From an uncultured Bacteroides sp. (GTDB taxonomy: Bacteria > Bacteroidota > Bacteroidia > Bacteroidales > Bacteroidaceae): DNA of 64,000 nt. Positions within the stretch are counted from its first letter, which is position 1, and every line of letters starts with the position of its first letter. Shown here in pieces: positions 50,174 through 59,122 of this stretch. A program made the translations under genes and the position numbers. Where the stretch lies: the NCBI GenBank assembly GCA_944321465.1, contig CALULL010000006.1, forward strand, positions 1 to 64,000, given 5' to 3'. The notes under the pieces were generated by a model. That model had not been told where the DNA came from. It saw only the letters and a list, made by a program, of their open reading frames with translations, and did no database searches.

Positions 50174-52009
50174 ATGAAAAGGGTAAGCATACATCGCACA
50201 TACGGCCATCGTCCTCCTTCGGCTGCCTCTCCTCGGGGAGCGTTGAGGCGTTTCCTGCTGTCCTTCCTGTTCCTTGTATATACGTCTGTCTGCGCCTTTC
50301 CGCTGCCGGGGTGGAAGCCTGTTTACCTGCCTTTCGACTCGCTGGCGCGGCTGTGCGAGCAGGGCGTGGAGGAGGCGCGCTCGCCGGAGTACCGCCGCCG
50401 CGTGCGGTCGCTCTATGCCATCGCCACCGAGCACCACCACCTGCGCGTGCTGCAGTGGCGGGCTATGTACTGGGATGCCTTCGGGCTGTGGAGGACAGGC
50501 CATGCCGACTCGGCTGCCGTCGTGGCCCGGCAGGCATTGGCCATGGTCGACTCGGCGGACTACGAGTACGACTGCCGCCGCCTGCAACGCCTGCTGCTCA
50601 ACTGCACGGCCGACACGCTGAGCTACTTCGACGCCTACAAGGCTTACCGCTCGCAGCTGTGCTACTACGAGCGGGTGGGCGACACGCTGCAGGCGGCCAA
50701 CACGTGTGTCACGCTGGGCAACATCTTCTGCCAGCTGGACGAGACGGGGCGGGCGTTCCACTACCTGCGGCGGGCCGATACGCTCTACGCCCGGAGCGGG
50801 CAGACGGCCTATCGGGTGAAGAACAGCCTCAACCTGGCCAACGCCCTTTACGCCGAGGGCAGCAAGGGCGAGGCCGTGGCGTTGCTGCGCGATGTGGTGG
50901 ACCGCCCGGAGGCCCGGGCCGACACGGCCTTTCTGCTCGAAGCCCTGGCCTCGCTCACTTCCTACACCGACACGGCGGCAGGTGCGGGGCATGCCGTCTC
51001 GCGTGCCGCCTACCGCCTGGCCCGCGCCTACGGGCACGAACGCCCGCTGATGCAGGCCAGCATCAACCTGGGTGCGAGCTACCTCAGGGAAGGGCATCCA
51101 GACAGCGCCCTGGCCTGCTACCGGCGCGTGTGCGACTACCTGCAACGCCACAACGACAGCCGCCTGCTGGTGCCCGCCATGCGGGGCATGTACGGTTCGT
51201 TCAGCCTGCTGGAGCGGTGGGACTCGGCCTGCATCTATCTGGCCACGGCGGGCTACTACGAAGACTCGCTGCGCCGCTCGGGCAACCTCTCCGAGGTCTA
51301 CCGCCAGGAGAGCCGCCTCGCCATAGACGGCTACGAGGAGGCGTTGGCCCGCGAGCGCGAGGAGGCACGCACCCACCGGCTGGTGGCGGTGCTGGCGGTG
51401 GCCGTGGTGGTGCTGGGCTGCGGGCTGGTGTGCCTGTGGTTCTGGTCGCAGCGGCGCAAGGCGTTGGCCCGCAGGCAGCTGCAGGAGCTGGAGAACAAGG
51501 AACTGGCCGCACGGCTGGAGAACGAGGAGCTGCGCTTCCGCCTCGAACTGGACTCGAAGAACCGCGAACTGACCAGCAGCTCGCTGATGCTCATCGAGAA
51601 GAATCAGGCTCTGGACGAACTGATGCGGCGCATCAAGGACGGAGGCGAGGCGGGCGAGATAGCCAAGCGCACGGTGCTGGAGCTGCGCAACCAGATACGG
51701 GCGCACGCCGGGGGCGAGAACGAGTGGGTGGACTTCCGCACGCACTTCGAGCAGGTACACCCGGACTTCTTCCTGCGGCTGAAGGAACGGTTTCCCGCAC
51801 TGACGGAGTACGAGCTGCGCCTCTGCGCCTACCTGCGCACGGGCATGAGCGGCAAGCAGATAGCCATGATGCTGTCCGTGCAGCCCGAGAGCATCAAGAA
51901 GAGCCGCACGCGCCTGCGGCGCAAGCTGGCCCTGGGGGCGGAGGACTCGCTCGAGGACTTCCTGCGCCGCCTGGGCGTGGAGGACGGCACGCTCCGCAAC
52001 GGGGCATAG
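50174..52009 (+). CDS. membrane-anchored TPR protein with LuxR-type DNA-binding end (second copy)
   Basis: 611 residues from ATG at 50174; upstream in-frame codons pass through the repeat array and are not credible. After a signal-anchor (RRFLLSFLFLVYTSVCAF), TPR-like repeats (ALYAEGSKGEAVALLRDVVD, YLREGHPDSALACYRRVCDY) fill the periplasmic part. A membrane helix (LVAVLAVAVVVLGCGLVCLW), a coiled coil (LQELENKELAARLENEELRF) and a LuxR-like end (LTEYELRLCAYLRTGMSGKQ, IAMMLSVQPESIKKSRTRLR) follow. Same architecture as the gene at 22166. The downstream HhH membrane protein begins 14 bp later, so they share a transcript. Much more GC-rich than the rest. Confidence 0.85.
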   Translation: MKRVSIHRTYGHRPPSAASPRGALRRFLLSFLFLVYTSVCAFPLPGWKPVYLPFDSLARLCEQGVEEARSPEYRRRVRSLYAIATEHHHLRVLQWRAMYWDAFGLWRTGHADSAAVVARQALAMVDSADYEYDCRRLQRLLLNCTADTLSYFDAYKAYRSQLCYYERVGDTLQAANTCVTLGNIFCQLDETGRAFHYLRRADTLYARSGQTAYRVKNSLNLANALYAEGSKGEAVALLRDVVDRPEARADTAFLLEALASLTSYTDTAAGAGHAVSRAAYRLARAYGHERPLMQASINLGASYLREGHPDSALACYRRVCDYLQRHNDSRLLVPAMRGMYGSFSLLERWDSACIYLATAGYYEDSLRRSGNLSEVYRQESRLAIDGYEEALAREREEARTHRLVAVLAVAVVVLGCGLVCLWFWSQRRKALARRQLQELENKELAARLENEELRFRLELDSKNRELTSSSLMLIEKNQALDELMRRIKDGGEAGEIAKRTVLELRNQIRAHAGGENEWVDFRTHFEQVHPDFFLRLKERFPALTEYELRLCAYLRTGMSGKQIAMMLSVQPESIKKSRTRLRRKLALGAEDSLEDFLRRLGVEDGTLRNGA

Positions 52010-52022
52010 GGGACAGGACCGC

Positions 52023-54104
52023 ATGGGCATGGAGACGGAGCTGAAGGGCAGGGACAGCGGGCATGGCCTGCGGGGGCACGCGGCGGGGCTGTGGCTCTTG
52101 GCGGTGTGGCTGTGGCTGGGTTGTGCGGAGACTGCCGCCCAGGAGGACCTGCTGCTGTGGCAGGAGGACTTGGAGCTGTTGGCCGGTGAAGACGGCGGGT
52201 CCGACGGGTGGGCCGACGAGCTGGAGGCTCTGGCCGACCTGCGGCGTGCGCCCTTGGACATCAACGCCGCCACCCGCGCCGAGCTGGAGCGTTTCCCCTT
52301 TCTTGACGCGCGGCAGGTGGAGGAGATACAGGCCTACGTCTACCTGCACGGCCCCATGAAGAGCATCCACGAGCTGCGCCTTGTGCCGGGGCTGGACCGC
52401 CGCACGTGCGAGCTGCTGGCCCCCTTCGTCCGCGTGGACCCGGGCGAGGGCGGCGGCGCGCCCAGGGTGCCTACGCTGCGCCAGCTGCTGAGCCGCAGCC
52501 GCCACGAGGTGAGGGCGCGGCTCGACGTGCCCCTCTACCGCCGCGCGGGCTATGCGACGGACTACCTGGGGCCGCCCCTGCGCCACTCGCTGCGCTACCG
52601 CTTCTCGGCCACCAGCCGCCTGCGCTTCGGCTTCTCGGGGGAGAACGACGCGGGCGAACCCTTCTTTGCCCTGCACAACCGGCGGGGCTACGACAGCTAT
52701 TCGGGATACTTCTTCGTGCGCGACCTGGGGCGGCTGGAGGCCCTGGCCGCAGGCAACTACCGCGCGGGCTACGGCTACGGGCTGGTGATGGGCAGCGGCT
52801 TCCTGGCGGGCAAGTCGTTCTCGCTGTCCACGGCCCGGCGCAGGCAGGGGGGCTTGCGGCCCCACACGTCGACGGGCGAGTACGACTACCTGCGCGGCGC
52901 GGCCCTGAAGGTGCGGGCGGCGCGGTGGCTCGCGCTGACGGCCTTCTACTCCCACCGGCGGCTGGACGCTACGCTTGAGGCCGACGGCTCGGCCTCGGCC
53001 ATACAGGAGACCGGCCTGCACCGCACCGCCCGCGAGGCCGACCGCCGCCGCGCCCTGACGATGCAGCTGGCGGGCGGCAGGGCCGACGTGCGTCTGGGCC
53101 GGGTGGAGGCGGGCCTGACGGGCATCTGTTACGGCTTCGACCGCGACTACCTGCCCCGCCAGCGCGAGTACTCGCGCTACTACCTGCGGGGGCGGCGGTT
53201 CTTCAACGCCGGGGCCGACTACCGCCTGCGCCTCGGCCCCCTGACGCTGGAGGGCGAGGCCGCCACGGGCACGCGGGGCTACGCCCTCTACAACGTCGTC
53301 TCGGCGCGGCTGCCGTGGTGGGGGCTGAGCGCGCTGCTGTCCCACCGCCTGTACACGCACGACTACTGGGCCTTCTTTGCCCGGGCATTCGGCGAAGGCG
53401 GCGGCCCGCCCCGCAACGAGAACGGCTGGTATGCCGCCCTTGAGGCCGCCCCGGCCGAGGGCTGGCGGCTGATGGCCTCGGCGGACTTCTTCGCCTCGCC
53501 GTGGTGGCGCTACCGCGTCAGCAAGCCTTCGCGGGGCACCGACCTGCGCTGGCAGGCCGCCTGGACGCGGGACAGGGGGCTGACGGTGCTGGGCAGCTAC
53601 CGCCTGCGCCTGAAGGAGCGCGACCTGGCGGGGACGGGCGGCGCGGTGGTGCTGCCCACGCGCCACCACGTCGTGCGCCTGCGCCTCGTGGCCAGTCCCG
53701 GCGCGGGCTGGACGCTGCGCACCACGGCCGACGGCAACCGCTTCTGCCACGGCGGCTTGCCGCCCAGCCAGGGCTGGCAGCTGGTGCAGGCGTGTGCCTG
53801 GCGGCCTTGGGAAGGGGCGTTGCGGGTGGTGGTACAGGCCGCTTACTTCGACACCGACGGCTACGACTCGCGCGTCTATGCCTATGAGGAGGGGCTTCCG
53901 GGGACGTTCTACGTGCCCTCGTTCAGCGGGCGCGGCCTGCGTTGGTCGGCCTGTCTGTCCTGCGAGTGGCGCGGGCGGCTTTCGCTGGTGGCCAAGTGGG
54001 GGCAGACGGTCTATCTGGACCGCACCTCGATAGGCACGGGCACGGAGCTGATAGAGGGTAACCGCAAGAGCGACGTGCAGCTGCAACTGACGCTTGCGCT
54101 CTGA
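52023..54104 (+). CDS. helix-hairpin-helix outer-membrane protein
   Basis: 693 residues with an atypically long n-region before the signal helix (LWLLAVWLWLGCAETAAQ). Residues ~75-135 hold two ComEA-like helix-hairpin-helix motifs: PLDINAATRAELERFPFLDA and SIHELRLVPGLDRRTCELLA. The rest is a long series of alternating amphipathic strands (LRYRFSATSRLRFGFSGEND, YSGYFFVRDLGRLEALAAGN, NRFCHGGLPPSQGWQLVQAC) ending in LQLTLAL, as in an outer-membrane barrel. HhH plus barrel suggests surface DNA binding or uptake, but this is inference. It has the highest GC of the window and follows the TPR/LuxR gene by 14 bp. Confidence 0.78.
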   Translation: MGMETELKGRDSGHGLRGHAAGLWLLAVWLWLGCAETAAQEDLLLWQEDLELLAGEDGGSDGWADELEALADLRRAPLDINAATRAELERFPFLDARQVEEIQAYVYLHGPMKSIHELRLVPGLDRRTCELLAPFVRVDPGEGGGAPRVPTLRQLLSRSRHEVRARLDVPLYRRAGYATDYLGPPLRHSLRYRFSATSRLRFGFSGENDAGEPFFALHNRRGYDSYSGYFFVRDLGRLEALAAGNYRAGYGYGLVMGSGFLAGKSFSLSTARRRQGGLRPHTSTGEYDYLRGAALKVRAARWLALTAFYSHRRLDATLEADGSASAIQETGLHRTAREADRRRALTMQLAGGRADVRLGRVEAGLTGICYGFDRDYLPRQREYSRYYLRGRRFFNAGADYRLRLGPLTLEGEAATGTRGYALYNVVSARLPWWGLSALLSHRLYTHDYWAFFARAFGEGGGPPRNENGWYAALEAAPAEGWRLMASADFFASPWWRYRVSKPSRGTDLRWQAAWTRDRGLTVLGSYRLRLKERDLAGTGGAVVLPTRHHVVRLRLVASPGAGWTLRTTADGNRFCHGGLPPSQGWQLVQACAWRPWEGALRVVVQAAYFDTDGYDSRVYAYEEGLPGTFYVPSFSGRGLRWSACLSCEWRGRLSLVAKWGQTVYLDRTSIGTGTELIEGNRKSDVQLQLTLAL

Positions 54105-54113
54105 GCCGCCGGG

Positions 54114-54201
54114 GCGCACCTCTGCTCCCGTGCTGGCACGCCTTTGCCCCCCTGGCAGCGCACCTTTGCTCCCTGCCGGGCGCACCTTTGCCCCCGGACA
54201 C
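54114..54201. repeat. 22-bp repeat array, 4 units, all CC centres
   Basis: Cores start at 54114 (GCGCACCTCTGC), 54136 (GCACGCCTTTGC), 54158 (GCGCACCTTTGC) and 54180 (GCGCACCTTTGC). Starts 10 bp after the HhH protein stop. All four point the same way, and the last two cores are identical. Confidence 0.85.
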
Positions 54202-54333
54202 GGGCTCGGGACGCATTCTTAACACAAAAGTCAAACCGTTGTAATCCTCTCTTCACACCCGATGCCGACATTTGCAGCCGGAAACAGAACCATTCCATAA
54301 AGGCAACGTATTAATAAGAAAGGAGCAAAAACT

Positions 54334-54990
54334 ATGATTAGGAAGAACATTCTGAAAGGTTGCATGGCCCTGCTGGCCATGACACTGCTGTTTGCGCAGG
54401 GCGCAATGGCCGACGAGAAGGGCAACAAGGCCGAAGGGACTAAGGCCAAGAGCAAGAGCGTACTGATTGTGGGACTGAACGACAACGTGAAGTCCAATTA
54501 CTTCTACAATAAGATGATAGCCGAGGAGACGGGCATCAGTGCCGACTCCGTTTCGGCCATCTACAACCGCGTCATCGCGCAGAACATCGTCGAGGCCGCA
54601 CAGAAGAAGCACCTGCCCATGACCACCCTGACGGCCTGCGGCGGAGCCGGGGACGTGGTGGACGACATACGTCTGGTGGGCGAGAACGAAGACCGCCACA
54701 GCGACCTGAGCCTCGTGCCGGAGACCGAGTGGCGCGAGACGCTGGACAAAGCCGGGGCCGAGTACGCCCTGGTGCTGAACCAGCACTACCTGAAGTGGAA
54801 CGAAGAGCAGCTGCGCACGCTGTTCCACATCGTCTGCTACTCGGTCTACGACGCGGACAAGAACGAAGTCTATCGCGGCAACACCTACTTCTCCAGCATG
54901 TACCTCATCACCCCGCAGGAGATGGCCAAGAGCTGCAAGAAGAGCACGGCCAAGATAGTGTCGAACATGCTGAAGCACATAGAACTTTAG
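54334..54990 (+). CDS. exported hypothetical protein
   Basis: 218 residues, signal peptide ending FAQGAMA (25). A charged low-complexity segment (DEKGNKAEGTKAKSKS) is followed by one alpha/beta domain: SVLIVGLNDNVKSNYFYNKM, VIAQNIVEAAQKKHLPMTTL, AEYALVLNQHYLKWNEEQLR, FHIVCYSVYDADKNEVYRGN. No family is recognised. Such proteins may be periplasmic stress or binding factors. No confident promoter box precedes it (a GACATTTG lies near 54268). Followed by a 476-bp gap. Confidence 0.75.
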   Translation: MIRKNILKGCMALLAMTLLFAQGAMADEKGNKAEGTKAKSKSVLIVGLNDNVKSNYFYNKMIAEETGISADSVSAIYNRVIAQNIVEAAQKKHLPMTTLTACGGAGDVVDDIRLVGENEDRHSDLSLVPETEWRETLDKAGAEYALVLNQHYLKWNEEQLRTLFHIVCYSVYDADKNEVYRGNTYFSSMYLITPQEMAKSCKKSTAKIVSNMLKHIEL

Positions 54991-55141
54991 GGAGAACGCA
55001 CGCCGGGCCTCCCTGCGCGGGAGGGGCCGGAAGGAGCGACATTCATAAATCGGTTGATTGGACAACGGGCGGCACAGGCTTCGGGCAGGTGCCGCCCTTG
55101 TCGTACGTCCCCTCCTGCGCCGCCGCTCTCTGTCCGTCTCT

Positions 55142-55233
55142 GCCGAACGCTTCTCCAGCCTCCTGCCGAATGCTTCTCCAGCCTCCTGCCGAACACTTCG
55201 GCAGCCTCCTGCCGAACGCTTCGGCAGAAAGCA
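55142..55233. repeat. 23-bp tandem array, 4 units, related in design
   Basis: Units start at 55142, 55165, 55188 and 55211. Units three and four contain the dyad GCCGAA-CAC-TTCGGC or GCCGAA-CGC-TTCGGC; units one and two have GCCGAA followed by TTCTCC. The rest of each unit is CAGCCTCCT. Like the 22-bp family it has a quasi-palindrome plus a short spacer and four units, but a different sequence and period. Confidence 0.75.
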
Positions 55234-55427
55234 GGCAAAGACGGCCCCGGACCGTCATGTGGCATGTCGAGGTGGGCTTTGCGGCACATGCCGCTCCCGC
55301 ATCGCGGCGCGAGGTCCGCCGCAAGCATGGCAGGGCGGGGGACGGGCCAGGGGGGCTGTAACGGGGCTGTAACGGCAATGCAAGGGAATTGATACGGCAT
55401 TGAAAACGTCTGTTAACAGTGCCGCTC

Positions 55428-55435
55428 TACTTTTG
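55428..55435 (+). promoter_or_regulatory. -7 box for the TonB receptor gene
   Basis: TACTTTTG matches TAnnTTTG, 31 bp upstream of ATG 55467. Confidence 0.65.
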
Positions 55436-55466
55436 CGGCAGATTTATCACAACTAAATGTTTCTTT

Positions 55467-58400
55467 ATGAAAAAGTATCTAACTGCTTTAACTCTGCTAT
55501 TTGCATTCTGTGCACAGCTATGGAGCCAGGCCAACACGTTGGCCACGGTTACCGGACGTGTGACGGACGAGAACAACGAAGTGGTGCCGGGCGCAACCGT
55601 CACCGTCACCAACGAGTCGACCGGCTTCAGCACCGGGACGCTTACCTCTGTCGACGGCGAATACACTCTGAGGCAAATCCCTCTGGGTTCGCCCTACACC
55701 ATCCGCGTGTCGTTCGTGGGCTACGGCGACCAGGTGCGTTCCAACTATACGCTGAACCAGGGCGACGTGCTGCGTGCCGACTTCCAGCTGAGCGAGTCGA
55801 CGGTAGTCATCGAGGAAGTGCAGGTGGTGGCCAACAGTATGAAGAAGAAGGCCGCCAACATCGGCTCGGCCACGTCGGTCTCGGCCCGCGACATCGCCAC
55901 GATGCCCGTCAACGGGCGTAACTTCACCTCGCTCATCGACCTCTCGCCGCTGAGCAGCGGCAGCAACCTGGGCGGACAGCTGCAAAGCTCTACGAACTAT
56001 ACCATAGACGGCATGACGGCCAAGAGCGCCTACTCCACGGGCACGAGCAACCGTGGCCCGTACTCGCTCTCAATGGAAGCCATACGCGAGTTCGAGGTCG
56101 TCACCAACAGCTACGACGTGACGCTGGGACGTGCCGGCGGCGGTACCATCAGTGCCGTCACCAAGAGCGGTACGAACGACTTCCACGGCTCGGCCTTCGT
56201 CTACCAGCGCGGCGACTACCTGTCCAGCCCCTTCAACACCCGCGGGCAGCGCACGAGCGACAAGTACTCGGTGTCGCAGTTCGGCGTGACGCTGAGCGGA
56301 CCCATCATCAAGGACCGCCTGCACTACTTCATCGCTTGGGACCAGCAGTACGACTCGCGCCCTCTTGAGATAGCCGACATCAACAGCCCCGCCGACGAGG
56401 AACGCTTGGGCATCAAGAAGGAGACGCTGGACGAGTTCCTCCAGATAGCCCGCGACCAGTATGGTGTGTCCGATGCGCCTCAGGTAGGCTCGTTCGACAA
56501 GAAGCGCAACTCCACCTCGTTGATGGCCCGTTTCGACTGGCAGCTCAACTCCCGCAACCTGCTCACCGTGCGCGAGATATTCAACCGCGACATGAACAAC
56601 CAAGGCACGGGCGACAACAGCAACATCAACCTCTACGAGGTGTATGGCAGCAACCTCTCGACGGACAACAGCCTGCTGGCCACGCTGCGCACCATCGTCA
56701 ACCCCTACGCCACGAACGAGCTGAAGGTGCAATACCTCTACCAGAAGGACCACGGCTTCCCCAACGACCTGCTGCCCTCGGCCAACATCCCCCGCGCCAT
56801 TGTGCAGAACGTAGAGAGCGCAGGCTCCCTGCAGCTGGGCGGACAGCGCTATCTGCCCGAGCAGTTCAAGAACCACACGGTGCAGGCCGTCAACAACTTC
56901 TACTGGGATACCGACAAGGTGGACTATACCTTCGGTGCCGACGTGCAGGTGCAGTACCTCAACTCGCTTGCCACCAGTGAGATGAACGGTGCCTTCTACT
57001 ACAACGGCATGGACGAGTTCCGCAACAACACCCCCTACCGTTACCGCCGCGAGGTGCCCGTGGGCGACCCCACCGTGAAGCAGACCGTGCTGAACACCGC
57101 CCTCTACGCCCAGGCCAAGGTGGGCCTCTTCAAGGGTGCCGACCTGACGGTGGGCCTGCGCGGTGAATACACCTACTACTTCAGCAACCCCGAGGAGAAC
57201 CCCACGCTGATGCAGCTCATGGGCATCAGCACGGCCAACAAGGTGAAGGGCTTCCAGGCGCAGCCCCGCGTGCAGTTCTCGTGGGACATCAACGACCGTC
57301 ACACCGACATCCTGCGCATCGGCGGCGGCATCATGGGCTCGTCGCTCAACAACTACTCGATGATCAACAACCTTGAGTTCAACGGCATGAAGGTCTACTC
57401 CATCGACATCCGTTCCAACCAGTACAACTTGCCGCGTCCCGACTTCGAATCCTACCGCCGCGACCCCTCCACGGCTCCGGGCATGGAACTGTTCGACCAG
57501 CTGGGCATTCAGAAGATTGGTACCATCAACGTCAACTCGGCCGACGTGAAGGTGCCCGTGGCCTACAAGTACAACCTCTCGTACACGCACTTCTTCAACG
57601 ACAACCTGCGTGTGGGCCTCTCGTTCTACGGCACGCATGGCCGCAACAACTACATGTACATCGACCGCAACATGGTGGACCAGCCCTACTTCCGCCTGGC
57701 CAACGAAGGCAACAGGGGCGTGTACGTGCCCGCCGAGAGCATCGAAGCGAGCGGCGTGACCGACTGGATGCAGGGCCGCAAGTACACCGAGCTGGGCCGC
57801 GTGCTCGAACTCGTCAGCGAAGGCAAGGTGAACACCTACACGGTAGTCGTAGACGGCTCGTGGCGTTACTTCAAGGACGGACAGGTGACCTTCAGCTACA
57901 GCTGGAACGACTCGCGCGACAATACTTCCTACAACGGCAACGTAGCCAACTCGGCCACACTCTACCAGATGGTAGTGGACGACCCGCGCGACCTGAGCAA
58001 GATGTCCTACTCCGACAACCAGTGGCGGCACAAAGTGGTGTTCTACGGCACCACACCCTCGTTCTGGGGCATGAACATCGGCGTGCGTTTCTCGGGACTG
58101 GGCGGCACGCGCTTCTCGGCCATCACGGGCAACATCAACGGCGACTTCGTGGACACCAACGACCTGGCCTACATCTTCGACTGGGAGGACCCCAGCGTGC
58201 CGCAGAACATCCGCGAGGGCCTCATCAACCTGCTGGAGAACCCCAACGTGGAGGAAGCCTTCAAGGACTACCTGCGTGCCAACAAGGGCAAGGTGGCCGA
58301 GCGCAATGGCGGCGTGAACAAGTTCTACGGCACGTGGGACGTGCGCATCACGAAGGACATCACCTTCCGCAACAAGAGTGCCTTGCAGATATCGGTTGAC

Positions 58401-58595
58401 ATGTTCAACGTTGCCAACATGCTGAACAAGGACTGGGGCTTGTCCCACGCCCTGGGCAAGCAGACGCTGTACACCATCACCGGCTTCGACCAGCAGAAGA
58501 AGGAATACAAGTACGACGTTCGCACCAACGCCGGTATCGTTACGCCCTCGGGCACACCCTGGCAGATACAGGTTGGTGTGAAGTACTCGTTCTGA
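55467..58595 (+). CDS. TonB-dependent receptor with carboxypeptidase-like N-domain (Oar-like)
   Basis: 1042 residues from ATG at 55467, signal peptide ending QLWSQ. Residues ~22-105 form the carboxypeptidase-regulatory-like domain (ATVTGRVTDENNEVVPGATV, EYTLRQIPLGSPYTIRVSFV); the plug follows (MPVNGRNFTSLIDLSPLSSG, YSLSMEAIREFEVVTNSYDV, GGTISAVTKSGTNDFHGSAF); the remainder is a 22-strand barrel ending ...QVGVKYSF with the terminal Phe. It imports a substrate across the outer membrane using TonB energy. No SusD-like partner follows, so it is the Oar-like stand-alone type that often handles peptides or surface cargo rather than starch-type glycans. A terminator follows at 58641-58683. Confidence 0.93.
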   Translation: MKKYLTALTLLFAFCAQLWSQANTLATVTGRVTDENNEVVPGATVTVTNESTGFSTGTLTSVDGEYTLRQIPLGSPYTIRVSFVGYGDQVRSNYTLNQGDVLRADFQLSESTVVIEEVQVVANSMKKKAANIGSATSVSARDIATMPVNGRNFTSLIDLSPLSSGSNLGGQLQSSTNYTIDGMTAKSAYSTGTSNRGPYSLSMEAIREFEVVTNSYDVTLGRAGGGTISAVTKSGTNDFHGSAFVYQRGDYLSSPFNTRGQRTSDKYSVSQFGVTLSGPIIKDRLHYFIAWDQQYDSRPLEIADINSPADEERLGIKKETLDEFLQIARDQYGVSDAPQVGSFDKKRNSTSLMARFDWQLNSRNLLTVREIFNRDMNNQGTGDNSNINLYEVYGSNLSTDNSLLATLRTIVNPYATNELKVQYLYQKDHGFPNDLLPSANIPRAIVQNVESAGSLQLGGQRYLPEQFKNHTVQAVNNFYWDTDKVDYTFGADVQVQYLNSLATSEMNGAFYYNGMDEFRNNTPYRYRREVPVGDPTVKQTVLNTALYAQAKVGLFKGADLTVGLRGEYTYYFSNPEENPTLMQLMGISTANKVKGFQAQPRVQFSWDINDRHTDILRIGGGIMGSSLNNYSMINNLEFNGMKVYSIDIRSNQYNLPRPDFESYRRDPSTAPGMELFDQLGIQKIGTINVNSADVKVPVAYKYNLSYTHFFNDNLRVGLSFYGTHGRNNYMYIDRNMVDQPYFRLANEGNRGVYVPAESIEASGVTDWMQGRKYTELGRVLELVSEGKVNTYTVVVDGSWRYFKDGQVTFSYSWNDSRDNTSYNGNVANSATLYQMVVDDPRDLSKMSYSDNQWRHKVVFYGTTPSFWGMNIGVRFSGLGGTRFSAITGNINGDFVDTNDLAYIFDWEDPSVPQNIREGLINLLENPNVEEAFKDYLRANKGKVAERNGGVNKFYGTWDVRITKDITFRNKSALQISVDMFNVANMLNKDWGLSHALGKQTLYTITGFDQQKKEYKYDVRTNAGIVTPSGTPWQIQVGVKYSF

Positions 58596-58640
58596 CGACC
58601 CCTTTCGCGTGCGGCCTTCCGGCCTGCCGCGCATGAATAG

Positions 58641-58683
58641 AAGAATGCATCCCCGCGTGCTGCGACGACAGGGATGCATTCTT
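58641..58683 (+). terminator. terminator of the TonB receptor gene
   Basis: AAGAATGCATCCC pairs perfectly with GGGATGCATTCTT, followed by TTCTTTTTG. Confidence 0.8.
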
Positions 58684-58711
58684 TTCTTTTTGTCCCTCCG
58701 CCCGTCCTCGT

Positions 58712-58821
58712 GCCCGCTTCTGCCCGGCATCGGGCGTACTTCTGCCCGGTAGCAGGCACACCTTTGCTTGGTAGCGGGCACGCCTGTGCCCGATGCCGGG
58801 TGCACCTGTGCTGCTCCGGGG
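58712..58821. repeat. 22-bp repeat array, 5 units
   Basis: Cores start at 58712 (GCCCGCTTCTGC), 58734 (GCGTACTTCTGC), 58756 (GCACACCTTTGC), 58778 (GCACGCCTGTGC) and 58800 (GTGCACCTGTGC). Two of its spacers, CCGGCATCGG and CCGATGCCGG, are exact reverse complements of each other. It lies between the TonB receptor terminator and the terminator of the leftward small transcript. Confidence 0.85.
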
Positions 58822-58845
58822 CTTCTTGGCAGGACAGGGCGGATT

Positions 58846-59107
58846 GCAAAAAAACCGGGATGCTCGCGCACCCCGGTTTCCTGATTATTAAAAAGGTTTT
58901 GGTTATAGTTAGGAGTAAAATAAGTTTCTTTAAGTGAGAATAACAAGGTTGGGCTTTTCCCTATAATCAAAGACGTGCTTCATAATAGTAGATCTCTGGT
59001 GTGCGTGCGGGCTGCTTGTGCATGTCCCGTCGGGTGTGTCTTTGATTTCTTGGTATGTTCCGTTTTTAAGGCGGGCAACTTACTATTTTCTTCTGTGTTG
59101 CCCTGAG
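58846..59107 (-). ncRNA. candidate small transcript with own promoter and terminator
   Basis: On the minus strand a -7 box (59114-59122, TACCTTTGC) predicts a start near 59107. The RNA begins with a perfect hairpin GGGCAAC...GTTGCCC and ends about 260 nt later in a terminator (AACCGGG, a TGCGCGAGCA loop region, CCCGGTT, then T-run at 58848-58879). It contains two tiny frames, MHKQPARTPEIYYYEARL (59022-58966) and MKHVFDYREKPNLVILT (58983-58930), overlapping by 18 nt. The layout resembles an attenuator leader, but no gene follows on this strand. It may be a regulatory RNA, an orphan attenuator or a peptide gene. Confidence 0.45.
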
Positions 59108-59113
59108 AACACT

Positions 59114-59122
59114 GCAAAGGTA
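59114..59122 (-). promoter_or_regulatory. -7 box for the small transcript
   Basis: Minus strand TACCTTTGC matches TAnnTTTG. Confidence 0.6.

Larger units (their letters stand above)
54991..55466. other. 476-bp region upstream of the TonB receptor
   Basis: No gene supported. Holds the 23-bp array at 55142-55233 and a promoter box at 55428-55435. Confidence 0.5.

Noticed and set aside
5487-58821. CRISPR arrays for the 22-bp repeats
   Set aside because: Spacers are only 10 bp and GC-biased, units are quasi-palindromic and vary, most arrays have four units, and no cas gene is present.
56070-58970. 966-codon reading frame on the minus strand
   Set aside because: Antisense to the TonB receptor; composition is that of a high-GC shadow frame and the plus-strand protein is a clear family member.
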